Source of the DNA: Isochrysis galbana
Taxonomy: Eukaryota > Haptophyta > Isochrysidales > Isochrysidaceae
DNA: 64,000 nucleotides
NCBI GenBank assembly: GCA_018136815.1
Contig: CM030933.1
Span: 496,001-560,000, forward strand
Reading direction: 5' to 3'
Shown here piece after piece: positions 42,598 to 51,944 of the stretch (position 1 is the stretch's first letter; the number at the start of each line of letters is the position of its first letter). Under the pieces are notes generated by a model that saw only the letters and a program-made list of their open reading frames with translations, ran no database searches and had not been told where the DNA came from. Both the position numbers and the translations under genes were made by a program.

Positions 42598-43258
42598 GGG
42601 CCGGACGGCAGCGACGCACGGCTCCGCGCGGCGGCGGCGGCGGCGGCGGCCTCGCGGCTGGGGGGAAGGGGCAGAGGGGGAGAGGCGGGCCGGGGGGAGG
42701 GGGCATGAATTCTGTAGTAAACACCCTAAGGACGAGTACCTTGAATAGGGTCCGAGCAGACGACCGACGAGCCGACGAGGGCGATCCAACCGGGAGAATG
42801 TCCTACATGTACCAAAAAACTGTAAGATACCAGCTACTGCTACTACGACTTCCCGCTCCAGGGAACCCATTGCTATCGCCCTTGTCCCTAACGTCACTCC
42901 CGTTTCCGCTCCCCCCGTCCCGTCGTTATTCATCGTTCATCGTTCATCGTTCCTTTTCCTCTTCCTCTTTCTCTTCCTTGTCCTCCTCCTCCTCCTCCTC
43001 CTCCTCCTTCTTCTTGTCCTTATCCGTCGGCCTTCGGTTTCCAGTTCCGGGGTTTGGCGGTTTGAAACCCCATTTTGGCGTTTGGCCCAGATGTGCACTA
43101 CTTTGGGCCGTGCATGGAGGGTGGAGGGAGGGCTGGGACAGGCCTTTCGGCGGCTATTTCGAATTTCGTGATAATTCTTCTTAGTAAGGGCAGAATGAAT
43201 TGATTGGAGTGGGTGGGCCGGTGGGCCTACGCCCTACGGGTGCCCTGTGGCGCTGTTG
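42598..43258. other. Region upstream of LSM12 with CGG run and Q-repeat piece
   Basis: A (CGG)n run lies at about 42625-42652 and poly-G runs follow. A reverse-oriented partial Q repeat (GGCCTTCGGTTTCCAGTTCC and nearby boxes) lies at about 43030-43115. No other gene. Confidence 0.45.
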
Positions 43259-43395
43259 CAACGAAGTATAGACTTATACTTGGTTCACTCATGGGGGGGG
43301 CACGAGCCGCCCCCCCTCTCTCCACTCCCCCGCTGTGGGGGAGGAACGACACACCCTCCTGTGACATGTCTGATGGCATGCAGGCCCAGCACACC
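43259..43395 (+). repeat. R repeat, hairpin end, diverged
   Basis: Hairpin AACGAAGTATAGACTTATAC plus ATGGGGGGGGCACGAGCCGC and the CTCTCTCCACTCCCCC and GGGGGAGGAACGACACACC boxes. More changed than other copies. Confidence 0.7.
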
Positions 43396-44489
43396 TCACT
43401 GACCCAAACTCTCCCTGACAGATACGCACCCATCGCCACCACCTCCATCGCCCTCGCCGCCGCCGCGCTCACCGCCATCTCCATCGCCTCCACTGCCATC
43501 GCCGCCTCCTCCATCGCCGCCTCCCCCTTCATTACCGCCCACATCGCCTCCACCACCATCGCTGCCGCCCCCGTCTCCACTGCCCGCCTCTGCCGCTTCT
43601 CTTTCCATTCGTTCCGCCGCCGCCTCGCCACCTGTGTTCGGCGGCGGCGCGCAATGTCGCTCCTCACCACCCACCGCCCTCCCTTCCTTCCCACTTTCGC
43701 CGCGGCTCCGCTCTCGCTGCCGCTCGTCGCGTACAGCCGCCGCCGGGGACCGCCTGCACCACCGCAACCCATCCCGCTTAGCGCGCCGCCACCGCCCCTG
43801 CCACCCCTCTTCGAGGCTGTGTTCGGCGATTCCATGCCTTTCCGCCCGGCACAATTACCACCCTCCCTCCCTTTTCGCGTCCGCTCTGCTCTGGCGTCGT
43901 TCGCCGCAGTAGCAGCACGACCGCCGCCTGAGACCATCACTTCTACATCGTCTCCGTCGAGCGCGCCGCCGCGGCCCCCGCACCTCCTCTGAACTTGGCC
44001 GCCGCTGCACCAACTTAAGCGCCGCCGCACCATGTTGCCCCTCGCCATCCACGCCCTCCCTTCATTCCCACCTGCGCCTCCGCTCTGCTCTTTGCCGCCG
44101 CTGGCCGCGAACGGCCGCTGCCTGCGATCGCTGTGGTGTGCGCGCCTCGACCGACAGCACAGCAGCACCGCTCACGGCCAATGCCACGGAAGCGCTCCAT
44201 CGGCGCGCTCCCCGCACAGATGCTCGGTGCTGGGCGGAGATGCTGCGCGGCCCGTCCATCGAAAGCGGGACGGGCCTACCAATCTTTGGGCTGAGCGCGC
44301 GGCGATGGCGACGGGTGTGGTCTGGGTGTCTGTGGCGGCGAGGCGAGGCGGTCTGGTTGGGGCAGTGAGTGGGGAGGGGGGGCGAAGCGCTCCGGAGGCG
44401 CCGTCGTGCGCAGGAGGCGCGGGCGGGCGTTGTTTTGGGGGGAAGGAGGGGGGGGGGGGGGACGGCCGCGGCGACGTCTTGAGTGCAGG
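43396..44489. other. GC-rich low-complexity region
   Basis: Dominated by ATCGCC/GCCGCC-type triplet runs that stay open in several frames on both strands. None has a recognisable domain, so no gene is called. The last bases (GAGTGCAG before the ATG at 44490) could be a splice acceptor for an unseen 5' exon. Confidence 0.45.
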
Positions 44490-46142
44490 ATGAGGCTGGA
44501 CGACCAGCTGGCTGCCCCGGCCAGCTCGATCTCGCTGTGGGCGAGCCACGGAGGGGGTGAGCTGGAGGACGTGCTCGCATCGGGCGCGGTTGCGCTCGTC
44601 GACGCACACTGGATCGTCCGGCTCGCTGCTTTGGGCCGCCCTCTTGCGCCACGCCAGGCGCTTCCTGCCGAGGCATTCCTCCCACTCTCAGAAGTCATGG
44701 CCGCCGCAGACCCATTTGACCTGCGCATTGTGTGCGTCTCGCACTGCTGGCTACAGCCCGACCACCCGGATCCACGCGGACACAATCTGCGCATCCTCGC
44801 CAGCGCGCTCAGGAGGCTGCTCGAGTACACCGAGGGTGAAGTGCGGCCGTTCCGGAAGATTGCAGTCTTCTACGACTTCTGCTCGCTCCATCAGGGCTGC
44901 CGCGCGCCTGACGGCACTCCTCAGGACCGTGCCTTCTTGTGGGACAACGCAGCTGGCTGTTTTCAAGGCGGGGCAATCGGTCGTCTTGAGTCGGAGGAAG
45001 TGCTGTTCAGAAAAGCGCTAGGCAGCCTTGCCGCGCTGTATTCGCTGCCAAAGACCTACGTCTTCATGCTGACCAGCTTCCCGCCCGATTATGATGATCC
45101 CATAGCGTACAAGCGCTCTGGAAACTGCGCGCCCTACTTTGAACGCGGCTGGTGCTTTTGCGAGTCGTCATGGGCCATGATGGTCAAGGACTCGCACATG
45201 GTGCTCGACCTAGGAAAATTCAAGGGATCTGACGACACATCCATCGGTTTGGAGAACTTCGTCCGTTTGTGTGCGCACGGTCGGCGGCCCCCAATCTTAC
45301 CTGACACATTCAAGGCGCAACTGTACAACAAGGCATTCACCAATGGCCACACTGACCGGCCACGTGTTGAGAAGCTGTATTCCGATAGCTTCGAGACGAG
45401 ATTCAGCACCGCGTCGAAACTAGTGTACGAGGCGTTGCGTTGGGGCGACCCCGAGGCCGAGGCCATGGCCGACTTGCTGGAAGCGCGTGCCGCCCCACAG
45501 CTTGAGTCACTCCATCTAGCCTACAATTCGATCGGCAATTATGGCGCACGTGCCTTGGCCGCTCGTTTACCACTTGCCAACAGCCTATGCGAGCTTGATT
45601 TGCTCGATAATTGCATTGAGAGAGAGGGGGCCATTGCTATCGCCAACGTGCTCCCAGCCACGCCCTCAATCCGCCGACTTACCTTCGACGGCAACCACAT
45701 CGGGGATCACGGAGCAGCAGGGCTAGCAAGAGCCTTGGCTACCGGAGTTGCGCTAACCGTGCTGAACCTCATGCGCACGGGTATTGGCGATAACGGCGTT
45801 GCGTCCTTGGCCTCAGCGCTTCCCTTGGCATGGAAGCTGACTGAACTGCGGCTCGGCAACAATTTCATCCATGACGCAGGCGCACGCACCCTAGCTGCCG
45901 CTTTGTCGACAAGGATAGGTCTGAGCGTGCTTGGTCTACGCAATGAGGACCTTGATGATGTAGAGCTCGCCCGAAGGGACGATATTAGCGGCCGAATCAG
46001 AGAGCGGGGAGGCTTCTACTTTGCTCGCAATCAGGTGAGCGACGAGGCGGCTAAGCAACTCAAGGCGTCATGCGTCGCATCCGATGTGAAATGCGATCTC
46101 TTCGAGCCGTTACCTAACTTGAGCACACTCGGCTGTGGTTAG
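44490..46142 (+). CDS. 'SHCW' HET-like domain plus leucine-rich-repeat protein
   Basis: 550 residues from the ATG at 44490. The N-terminal domain has VCVSHCWLQPDHPDPRGHNL at 81-100, VFYDFCSLHQG at 126-136 and FERGWCFCESSWAMM at 217-231. This serine-His...Asp...Trp-Cys pattern resembles the HET/TIR-like domains seen in many unannotated proteins of haptophytes and dinoflagellates. Residues about 345-490 are five ribonuclease-inhibitor-type leucine-rich repeats of 28 residues (for example LTELRLGNNFIHDAGARTLA). HET/TIR-like plus repeats recall receptor-effector proteins of innate immunity, but no NACHT or NB-ARC switch is present and the role here is inference. GTPase and kinase motifs are absent. 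A short upstream exon is possible. Confidence 0.75.
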   Translation: MRLDDQLAAPASSISLWASHGGGELEDVLASGAVALVDAHWIVRLAALGRPLAPRQALPAEAFLPLSEVMAAADPFDLRIVCVSHCWLQPDHPDPRGHNLRILASALRRLLEYTEGEVRPFRKIAVFYDFCSLHQGCRAPDGTPQDRAFLWDNAAGCFQGGAIGRLESEEVLFRKALGSLAALYSLPKTYVFMLTSFPPDYDDPIAYKRSGNCAPYFERGWCFCESSWAMMVKDSHMVLDLGKFKGSDDTSIGLENFVRLCAHGRRPPILPDTFKAQLYNKAFTNGHTDRPRVEKLYSDSFETRFSTASKLVYEALRWGDPEAEAMADLLEARAAPQLESLHLAYNSIGNYGARALAARLPLANSLCELDLLDNCIEREGAIAIANVLPATPSIRRLTFDGNHIGDHGAAGLARALATGVALTVLNLMRTGIGDNGVASLASALPLAWKLTELRLGNNFIHDAGARTLAAALSTRIGLSVLGLRNEDLDDVELARRDDISGRIRERGGFYFARNQVSDEAAKQLKASCVASDVKCDLFEPLPNLSTLGCG

Positions 46143-48032
46143 CTTGTGGTGACTGGAATTTTGAGCAACGAAATGTGGGAATGAGTGGACCAATTCATGG
46201 CGTTGGCCGTGCATCGCCCCTGCACCCGCATGCACCTTGGTACGCGTCTCCGCTCCCCGATGGTGAGCATGCAGGACTCGTCTCGTGCATGCATGTGAAC
46301 AAATATTAAACCCTGTCTAGGGCTGCTATGCGCAAATGTGGCAACGCTATTGGGTCCTAGATACATCTAAACTACTTGTCGGTTGCACGTTGCGCAAACA
46401 CATACTCATTAAAGACTACTGTGTTGTCTTCTTCGTGGACAACGGAAAATGCCTGCCTCCTTTGCCGCCTACTGGCGACCAACGGCCACAGCCTCGCCGA
46501 TCGCTTCTCCAAGGTTCGCCCCTTCCCCCCGAGGCCCCGAGGGCAGCGGCCTCCCTTGTCACTGTCATCTGCGTCATCTCCCCGCTTTGGGTGCCCAGGT
46601 TTGCGCCCCGACAAGTGTCGCCAACAACCCACTAAACAGGGCCCAAAACTCTATGAGGTCTGAGGTCAGCGGAGGCTCGGCGCCCGCCATTGCGCGCTGT
46701 CCGGGCATGCCCGATGCCATCGCGGATCGCGGCCGTCCGTCCAAGGGAGCAATGGCAGTGCCCCTGTGCCTCTGGTAGCCCCGGCCCATGAGGGACGGGA
46801 TTAGTGCCAATGGCAATGGTACCTATACCTATACCTATTGACTTTTAGCGGCCCCTTACCTCCTCATCAAACATCAAACCAAGACCAAATAGCTAAGTTT
46901 ATACTTAGTTTAGCATGGGGGGCGCCTCGCGCCCCCCCCTTTCAGGGCTCCAACTTCCCTCCGCCCTCCGGGGAGCTTGTCGGTCATCCCCGAAAGGTAG
47001 TGGTTACCGGACTCTTAGTAGGTGTTTGGCCTTGAATCTTCAGATGTTTTTTTTTGCCACACCACAACACTCAGACGCACTGCCCATCTCCAAATGACAA
47101 CAAGAGGAAACCAAAAGGCCTGCCCGGAGCCCTCGCCCTCTAAACCGGGCCCAACCAAGGCGTAGTGCACCTAGGCCGGACCCCGGAAATCAAAGACAAA
47201 GGAAAGAAGGGGGGAAGACCTGAGTGCAATTGTGGTACATTTCATTTTTCATTCTACATCTGCAAACCTTCCAGCTCCCAAAGACACAGCCAACCCAATT
47301 CACCTCGCACAGCCACAGCCACCTAGTGGCTTACAAACAACCCATCCCAATTTGCCGCATGCAGATAGATTATAGATTAAAAGTGACACTGTCTCCGGAA
47401 CAACGAGAGGAATGCCGCAAGGCATGTGCACAAGCCTGTTCATGTAGTGCATGGAAACATCGATCACTTGACGCCGGATATCTGAAGATCATAGGTATAG
47501 GCGTACGGGTACTTGAAGGAACAGTAGGATCTCACACTCAGACATCGCCACTTGGTATAGAACGGAGATGTCCAAGCAAGATCGAGGGCGACGAAGCTTT
47601 CGTGCAAGTGTTGCGCCGCGTAGGTGTGGTGTATAGCGTGGACTCCGAGGGAGCACGCGCGTGCGCGCACGCACACGTGGTCTCATGGACCGTAAAGCAC
47701 CTCGGCCCACACGTAGATCCTTCGAGCACCACGCATTCGCAATCACATCCATGCCCATCTCGAGTGAGAGGTTCTATCAGATGCATTCCATAGACATTGG
47801 CGAGGTCGACATGGTTATGCTGCCGCTTTGCATGCTGATTCCAAGAAGAAGCCCATGATGGAAGAGCGTCAAGTGCGTCTACATGCCCTTTCGCGCGATG
47901 CATGGCAGTACACGAACAATCACGTGTCGTCAACCACTCCCACCCACCGAGTTCATCTTGCACTTGGAGCTTTCATGATGAACGGACAAGCAAGCAACAC
48001 ACAGCGAGTGTCTCGACGATGAACTGCTCAGC
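46143..48032. other. Intergenic region with R and Q repeat pieces
   Basis: Contains an R repeat end (46891-46990), Q-repeat pieces (47014-47055 and 47160-47222) and otherwise no supported gene. An open frame at 47224-47793 has no recognisable domain and is not called. Confidence 0.4.
46891..46990 (+). repeat. R repeat, hairpin end
   Basis: AGCTAAGTTTATACTTAGTT followed by GCATGGGGGGCGCCTCGCGC and a C run. The GCCTCGCGCCCCC version of the second hairpin also occurs at 55038. Confidence 0.7.
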
Positions 48033-49229
48033 TCATGCCATCTGCGTGGCACCCTTTGGCCCCGAGGACGCGGACATGGAGAACGCAAGCATCATAACAA
48101 CAAGAAGCAACAGGGCGGCGACCAGCAAATAGTTGTCCTTGAGCGTTTCCCTGAATAGATGATGACAAAACGCGTTGGTGACAGCAGGAATAGTAGGCCT
48201 CTCGCGTGCAGGTTCTCTCTAGAAGGCTATGCAGGCTTGCAGGTTGGCCTGGGCCTTGGCGGCTCTTACAAGAGGGTCACATTGCACTTCGTTGCGTTCA
48301 CACCAGTCTCGCCATTAATGGTGCCGTTGATGCACACAACTTCAGGGATCGGATTGCCATTTTCATCAAGATTCGTGTCGGCAGTGCAACACATTTCGTC
48401 AGCACCGCAAGGGTTACCTTCTTCCTTGCAGCCGATTCCTGTATGTGGTGGGCAGAGGCAATGATGGAGAACATTCAGGCATGTGCAAGGATGGTGAGGC
48501 CATTGAAGGAGGCGGATGTTCAGCCTCTGCTTGCAGGCATGCGACGGATGGCTCAGCATGGCCGCGCGTACCTCCAAGGCCATCTTGACAGCATGCACCA
48601 CTGAGTCCGCAGAAAGTGCATGGGCCGGTTTCCCTGCATACGTCTAAGCATGCCTTCCCTGTTTGCGGGGGAGGGCAGAAGGACGTCCAATGGCAAGAAA
48701 GGTTCGATGGAAAGGAGATGGAGCAGCAGAAGATGGGTGGGTGGGAGTATAGAAGGTGCAACTGGAAGAGGAGATGGATTGGAAGTGTTCGGAGTGGCGG
48801 GGGGGGGGGCAGGGGATAGGGAGAAGGAGCCAGAAGAAAAGAGCAAGGTTAGGGGAAGGGGAAGGGAGGAGAGGCACTGAGAGAGGAAGGGACAGGAGGG
48901 AGATGGAGGGCGATTCAGACAGAGGGAGCTGGAGAGGAGAATGAAGTGATCAGTGGGGCGAGAGGTGGAGAGGGCGGCGGGGAGGGGTGCGGTGGAGAGG
49001 GAGAAAGGCAGGCAGGGCGGGAGGGCGGGAGGGCAAGTGTGTGTGTGTGTGTGTGTGTGTGAGGGAGCGTCGCACCGTGCTGTTCCTTGGCCTCAAACGG
49101 GATGATCTCGCCATTCTCGTCATAGTTGTAGTGGTACGAGCCGCCGCCGCCGAAAAAGTGCGCGATGTGCTCGTGGATCGCTGCCGCGCCCGGGGCGCAT
49201 AGGAGTAGTAGCAGCAGCGAGGGCGTCAT
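48033..49229 (-). CDS. Small cysteine-rich type I membrane protein
   Basis: Four exons on the minus strand (49229-49076, 48658-48572, 48438-48270, 48150-48033) join with matching phases (1, 1, 2) and GT-AG introns; 175 residues. It has a strong signal peptide (MTPSLLLLLLCAPGAAA), a short His/Gly/Tyr-rich part, then two small Cys modules: CLDVCRETGPCTFCGLSGAC followed by CQDG, and GCKEEGNPCGADEMCC. A VVCINGTINGETGVNATKCN stretch with two or three N-glycosylation sites follows. The last exon supplies one membrane helix (YLLVAALLLLVVMMLAF) and a short cytosolic tail. The CxxCGxxGxCC form recalls Cys-rich secreted proteins of marine algae, but I do not know a function. Intron 1 carries a (GT)n run at 49036-49060. 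Confidence 0.72.
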
Positions 49230-49597
49230 CGGTGGCAGAGGCGGGGGGGGGGGGGGGGGAAGGGGGGGAGGCGGGTGGAGACCGATAGACGTCGAGAAGA
49301 GAGAGAAGAACAGGTGAAAGAGGTCCTCAACATCCGAAAAAAAAAGGGGCAGGGTATTCTTTGTATCATGGGAGGGAGGGAGAAAAGGAAGGGAAGAGAG
49401 GATCTCTGCCACGCATCTTTTGGGGAGGCGAGGGGTATGAATACTTGAGAAAGAAAGGTCGACCAACGGAGGAACGGGGCCAGGCGACGACGAGTAGTAG
49501 TTCGTGAGAGAGAGAGAGAGAGAGAGAGAGTAGAGAGAGAGAGAGAGAGAGCGGTGGACGGACGGGAAGAAACCTTGGCGTCGCCTTCGCAACATCT

Positions 49598-49669
<72 letters not shown>

Positions 49670-50857
49670 CCTCTCGCTCTCCCTCTTTCCCTCTCTCGCT
49701 CTCCCCCTCCCCCCCTCCCCCCCCCTCTCTGTATCCTCTCGCTGCTGGTCGTCCCCTCCCCCCCCCCCCCCCCCCCTTCTTCCTCCCTTCCTCCCTCTCT
49801 CTCCCTCCCTCCCAGCCCGCCCCCCCCCCCTCTCCCTCTCTCTCTTCCCTCCCTCTCTCCACTCCCTCCGCTCCCTCCGCTCCCTCCCTCTCCCCCCCTC
49901 CCCGTCGCGCGCGCCCCCTCTCGACCTCGTCTCGATTCCGTCAGGAAGCACATCCACAAACACCAATCGCCTTCTTTCTTCTGGATCCTCGAGGGATTTT
50001 GCAGTGCTAAAACTCTGGTTGAAAGATGGTTGGCGGAAGAGCCAACCGAGTTTCAACAATGGCGCCAACGCGAGAAAAACCCGTTGGTTTGGTTCGACTC
50101 CCCTGCAGTGAAAGAAACTCCGCAAGGTGGTCTACGAGATGGCCGCTGCGACGGTGCGAGCGTGGCACTTCCCTCTCGCCCCCCGCGCCCTCTCGTCCTC
50201 TTGCATGACCGGTGCCGCGGCTGCGCCACCTCGGCTGCAGCCCACACCTTGACCACTGCGCGGCCATCCCCACGCCCCACGTCCGCGACCCATGCCCCAT
50301 GCCTTCCCCTCAGCCCCTTGGTTGGGCTTGCGTTGCGAGCTTCCTCACACGCCGTGACCGCAATGACCTCTGGCTCTTGCTTGTAGCATCGGGCCGTGGG
50401 CGGGCGAGCCCGCGTCGAGGGGTACACATGCATACGGCCTCCCAGAAACACGGCGCCGCCCTCCTTCATTCAGCGCACGCACTAATACCTCCCCCCTCCT
50501 TCCCTATCCCGCAGGAGAAGGAGAAGGAGCCAACAACGAGGGACCCATCCTTCCGCTGGAGTATTCCTCGGAGGGACCCGGACCCCCCCCTAGGCCCCCA
50601 CAACAAAACGTAATCTCGAAAACTGACAAAAGACGCTAAAATCGCAAAAGCTTGAAAAGCTCAACTTCGAACCGATGCCGGGCGCGCTGCGTGCCCGTTT
50701 TCGACGATCCATCCGGATGGGGGACCCCACCGGATACCAAATACACATGTCCCACCCGGATGGTCACGCCAATCGGGCAGGGCGCGCGCCAAACCCTCGT
50801 CGAAATCACCCATCCGCCGAGCCCATTGAACGTTGAGCCGTCGCCGAGGGAGGCGCA

Positions 50858-50967
50858 GGGCTACTGCTCAACTGCAGGGCAACTGCTCAACTACACGGCA
50901 ACTGCTCAACTGCAGGGGCAACTGCTCAACTGCAGGGCTAATGCTCAACTGCAGGGCAACTGCTCAC
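50858..50967 (+). repeat. Roughly 19-bp tandem repeat, about six units
   Basis: Units of the form GGGCAACTGCTCAACTGCA with point changes repeat without a gap. Confidence 0.85.
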
Positions 50968-51260
50968 CCTTCCCTCGTCTCCTCCATATAGACGTGTGAC
51001 GAAACTTGTTGTCTGCTTTTACGCGGTCGGTGCTCTTTGGTGTAACTCATCAGTGCTCTTTGGTGTGAGACGTGGATCGTGAATTCCAACGAGATATCGA
51101 CCCTGCCCCCAAGTCGAGTGAATGGAGTCAGACCACGTGTGGGTTTCAACATGTGAAGTGTCCAGTTGAGTCAAGTAACCTCCAGGTGACAACGAAAGGT
51201 GTTAGCAGGGATGGGGATAATTGAACGCTTTTGGTCTCCGCACGGCGCCCTAGCCTTTCC

Positions 51261-51348
51261 TTGAATTTTAAAATATTGTTGTGTACATAACTATGGACAT
51301 TTGATCGCTCAATTCGACTGATGCCCCACAATTGACGGAACGACACCT
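51261..51348 (+). repeat. Dispersed 80-100-bp repeat, copy 2
   Basis: Same ordered boxes as 19381-19460 (GGACATTTGATCGCTCAATT, then CAATTGACGGAACGACACCT). It also shares an AATATTGTTGT...ATAACT box with 61861-61964. Confidence 0.75.
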
Positions 51349-51467
51349 TGGGCGTGACCCTGGTTGGAGGGTGTTGCGTTTGCGCCGTGTCAGCCATCAT
51401 GCGGTCGGCCGGCGTGGCACAAGGTGGGCGGAGGGAGGGGAGGGGAGAGGGGAGCGGGGCGCGCTCC

Positions 51468-51494
51468 ATGACCCTATCGTTTTAACGATAGTTG
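51468..51494. repeat. Short palindromic repeat, copy 2
   Basis: CATGACCCTATCGTTTTAAC followed by GATAGTTGC; arms CTATCGTT and AACGATAG. Preceded by GAGCGGGGCGCGCTC. Confidence 0.65.
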
Positions 51495-51944
51495 CCCGCT
51501 GTAGCCGTAAAGGAGGTTTCAGCAGACAATATTCGTAGTCGTAGTAATACTATTGCGTAATGAATGCGCGTAATACCTCGTGTCCGCACATACACATCAC
51601 AGCACATGAAATTAAAGAGCAATTATTAGCAAAAGGAAGGGAAATAAGGGGAGAAAGAGAGAGGGAGGAGGAGGAAGAGGGCTGTCCGACTTAGAGGAAT
51701 CAAGCACACGCAATTTTAGCACAGATGAAGCGTGTGTACAAGTTGTCGCCTCGCTCGGGAGCGTTGCGGCAGTAGCAACAACGGGTCGCGGGACCGGGAA
51801 CAAGTGCAAAGGAGACGCCGGCTACTGCGTCGCACGAGTGCGCGACGGCGGCGACGACGACGGCGTCGGGGCGAGGGCAAGCCGATGCCAAGCCCGAGGG
51901 CATGACGGCGGCGACGGTGAACGGCGGCAGCGATAGCGGCAACG

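Larger units (their letters stand above)
49230..51944. other. Intergenic region with long microsatellites and a tandem repeat
   Basis: (GA)n near 49508-49550, (CT)n at about 49600-49665 and further C/T runs to 49915 dominate the first part. 50858-50967 is a tandem repeat and 51261-51348 a dispersed repeat; a short palindrome repeat sits at 51468-51494. I find no gene I can defend, although 49990-50125 has some gene-like sequence in two frames. Confidence 0.45.

Noticed and set aside
43204-44168. Long overlapping frames on both strands
   Set aside because: Driven by ATCGCC/GCCGCC triplet runs; no domain or splice evidence on either strand.
46336-46560. Possible RNase H-like fragment (DYCVVFFVDNGKC)
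   Set aside because: Too short, with no flanking retroelement motif or LTR.
47224-47793. 189-codon plus-strand frame
   Set aside because: No recognisable domain, mixed composition and it overlaps repeat-derived DNA.
49226-50125. Long minus-strand frame of Arg/Glu/Gly repeats
   Set aside because: Translation of (GA)n and (CT)n tracts. Only a few residues next to 50100 look gene-like and they lack a partner exon.
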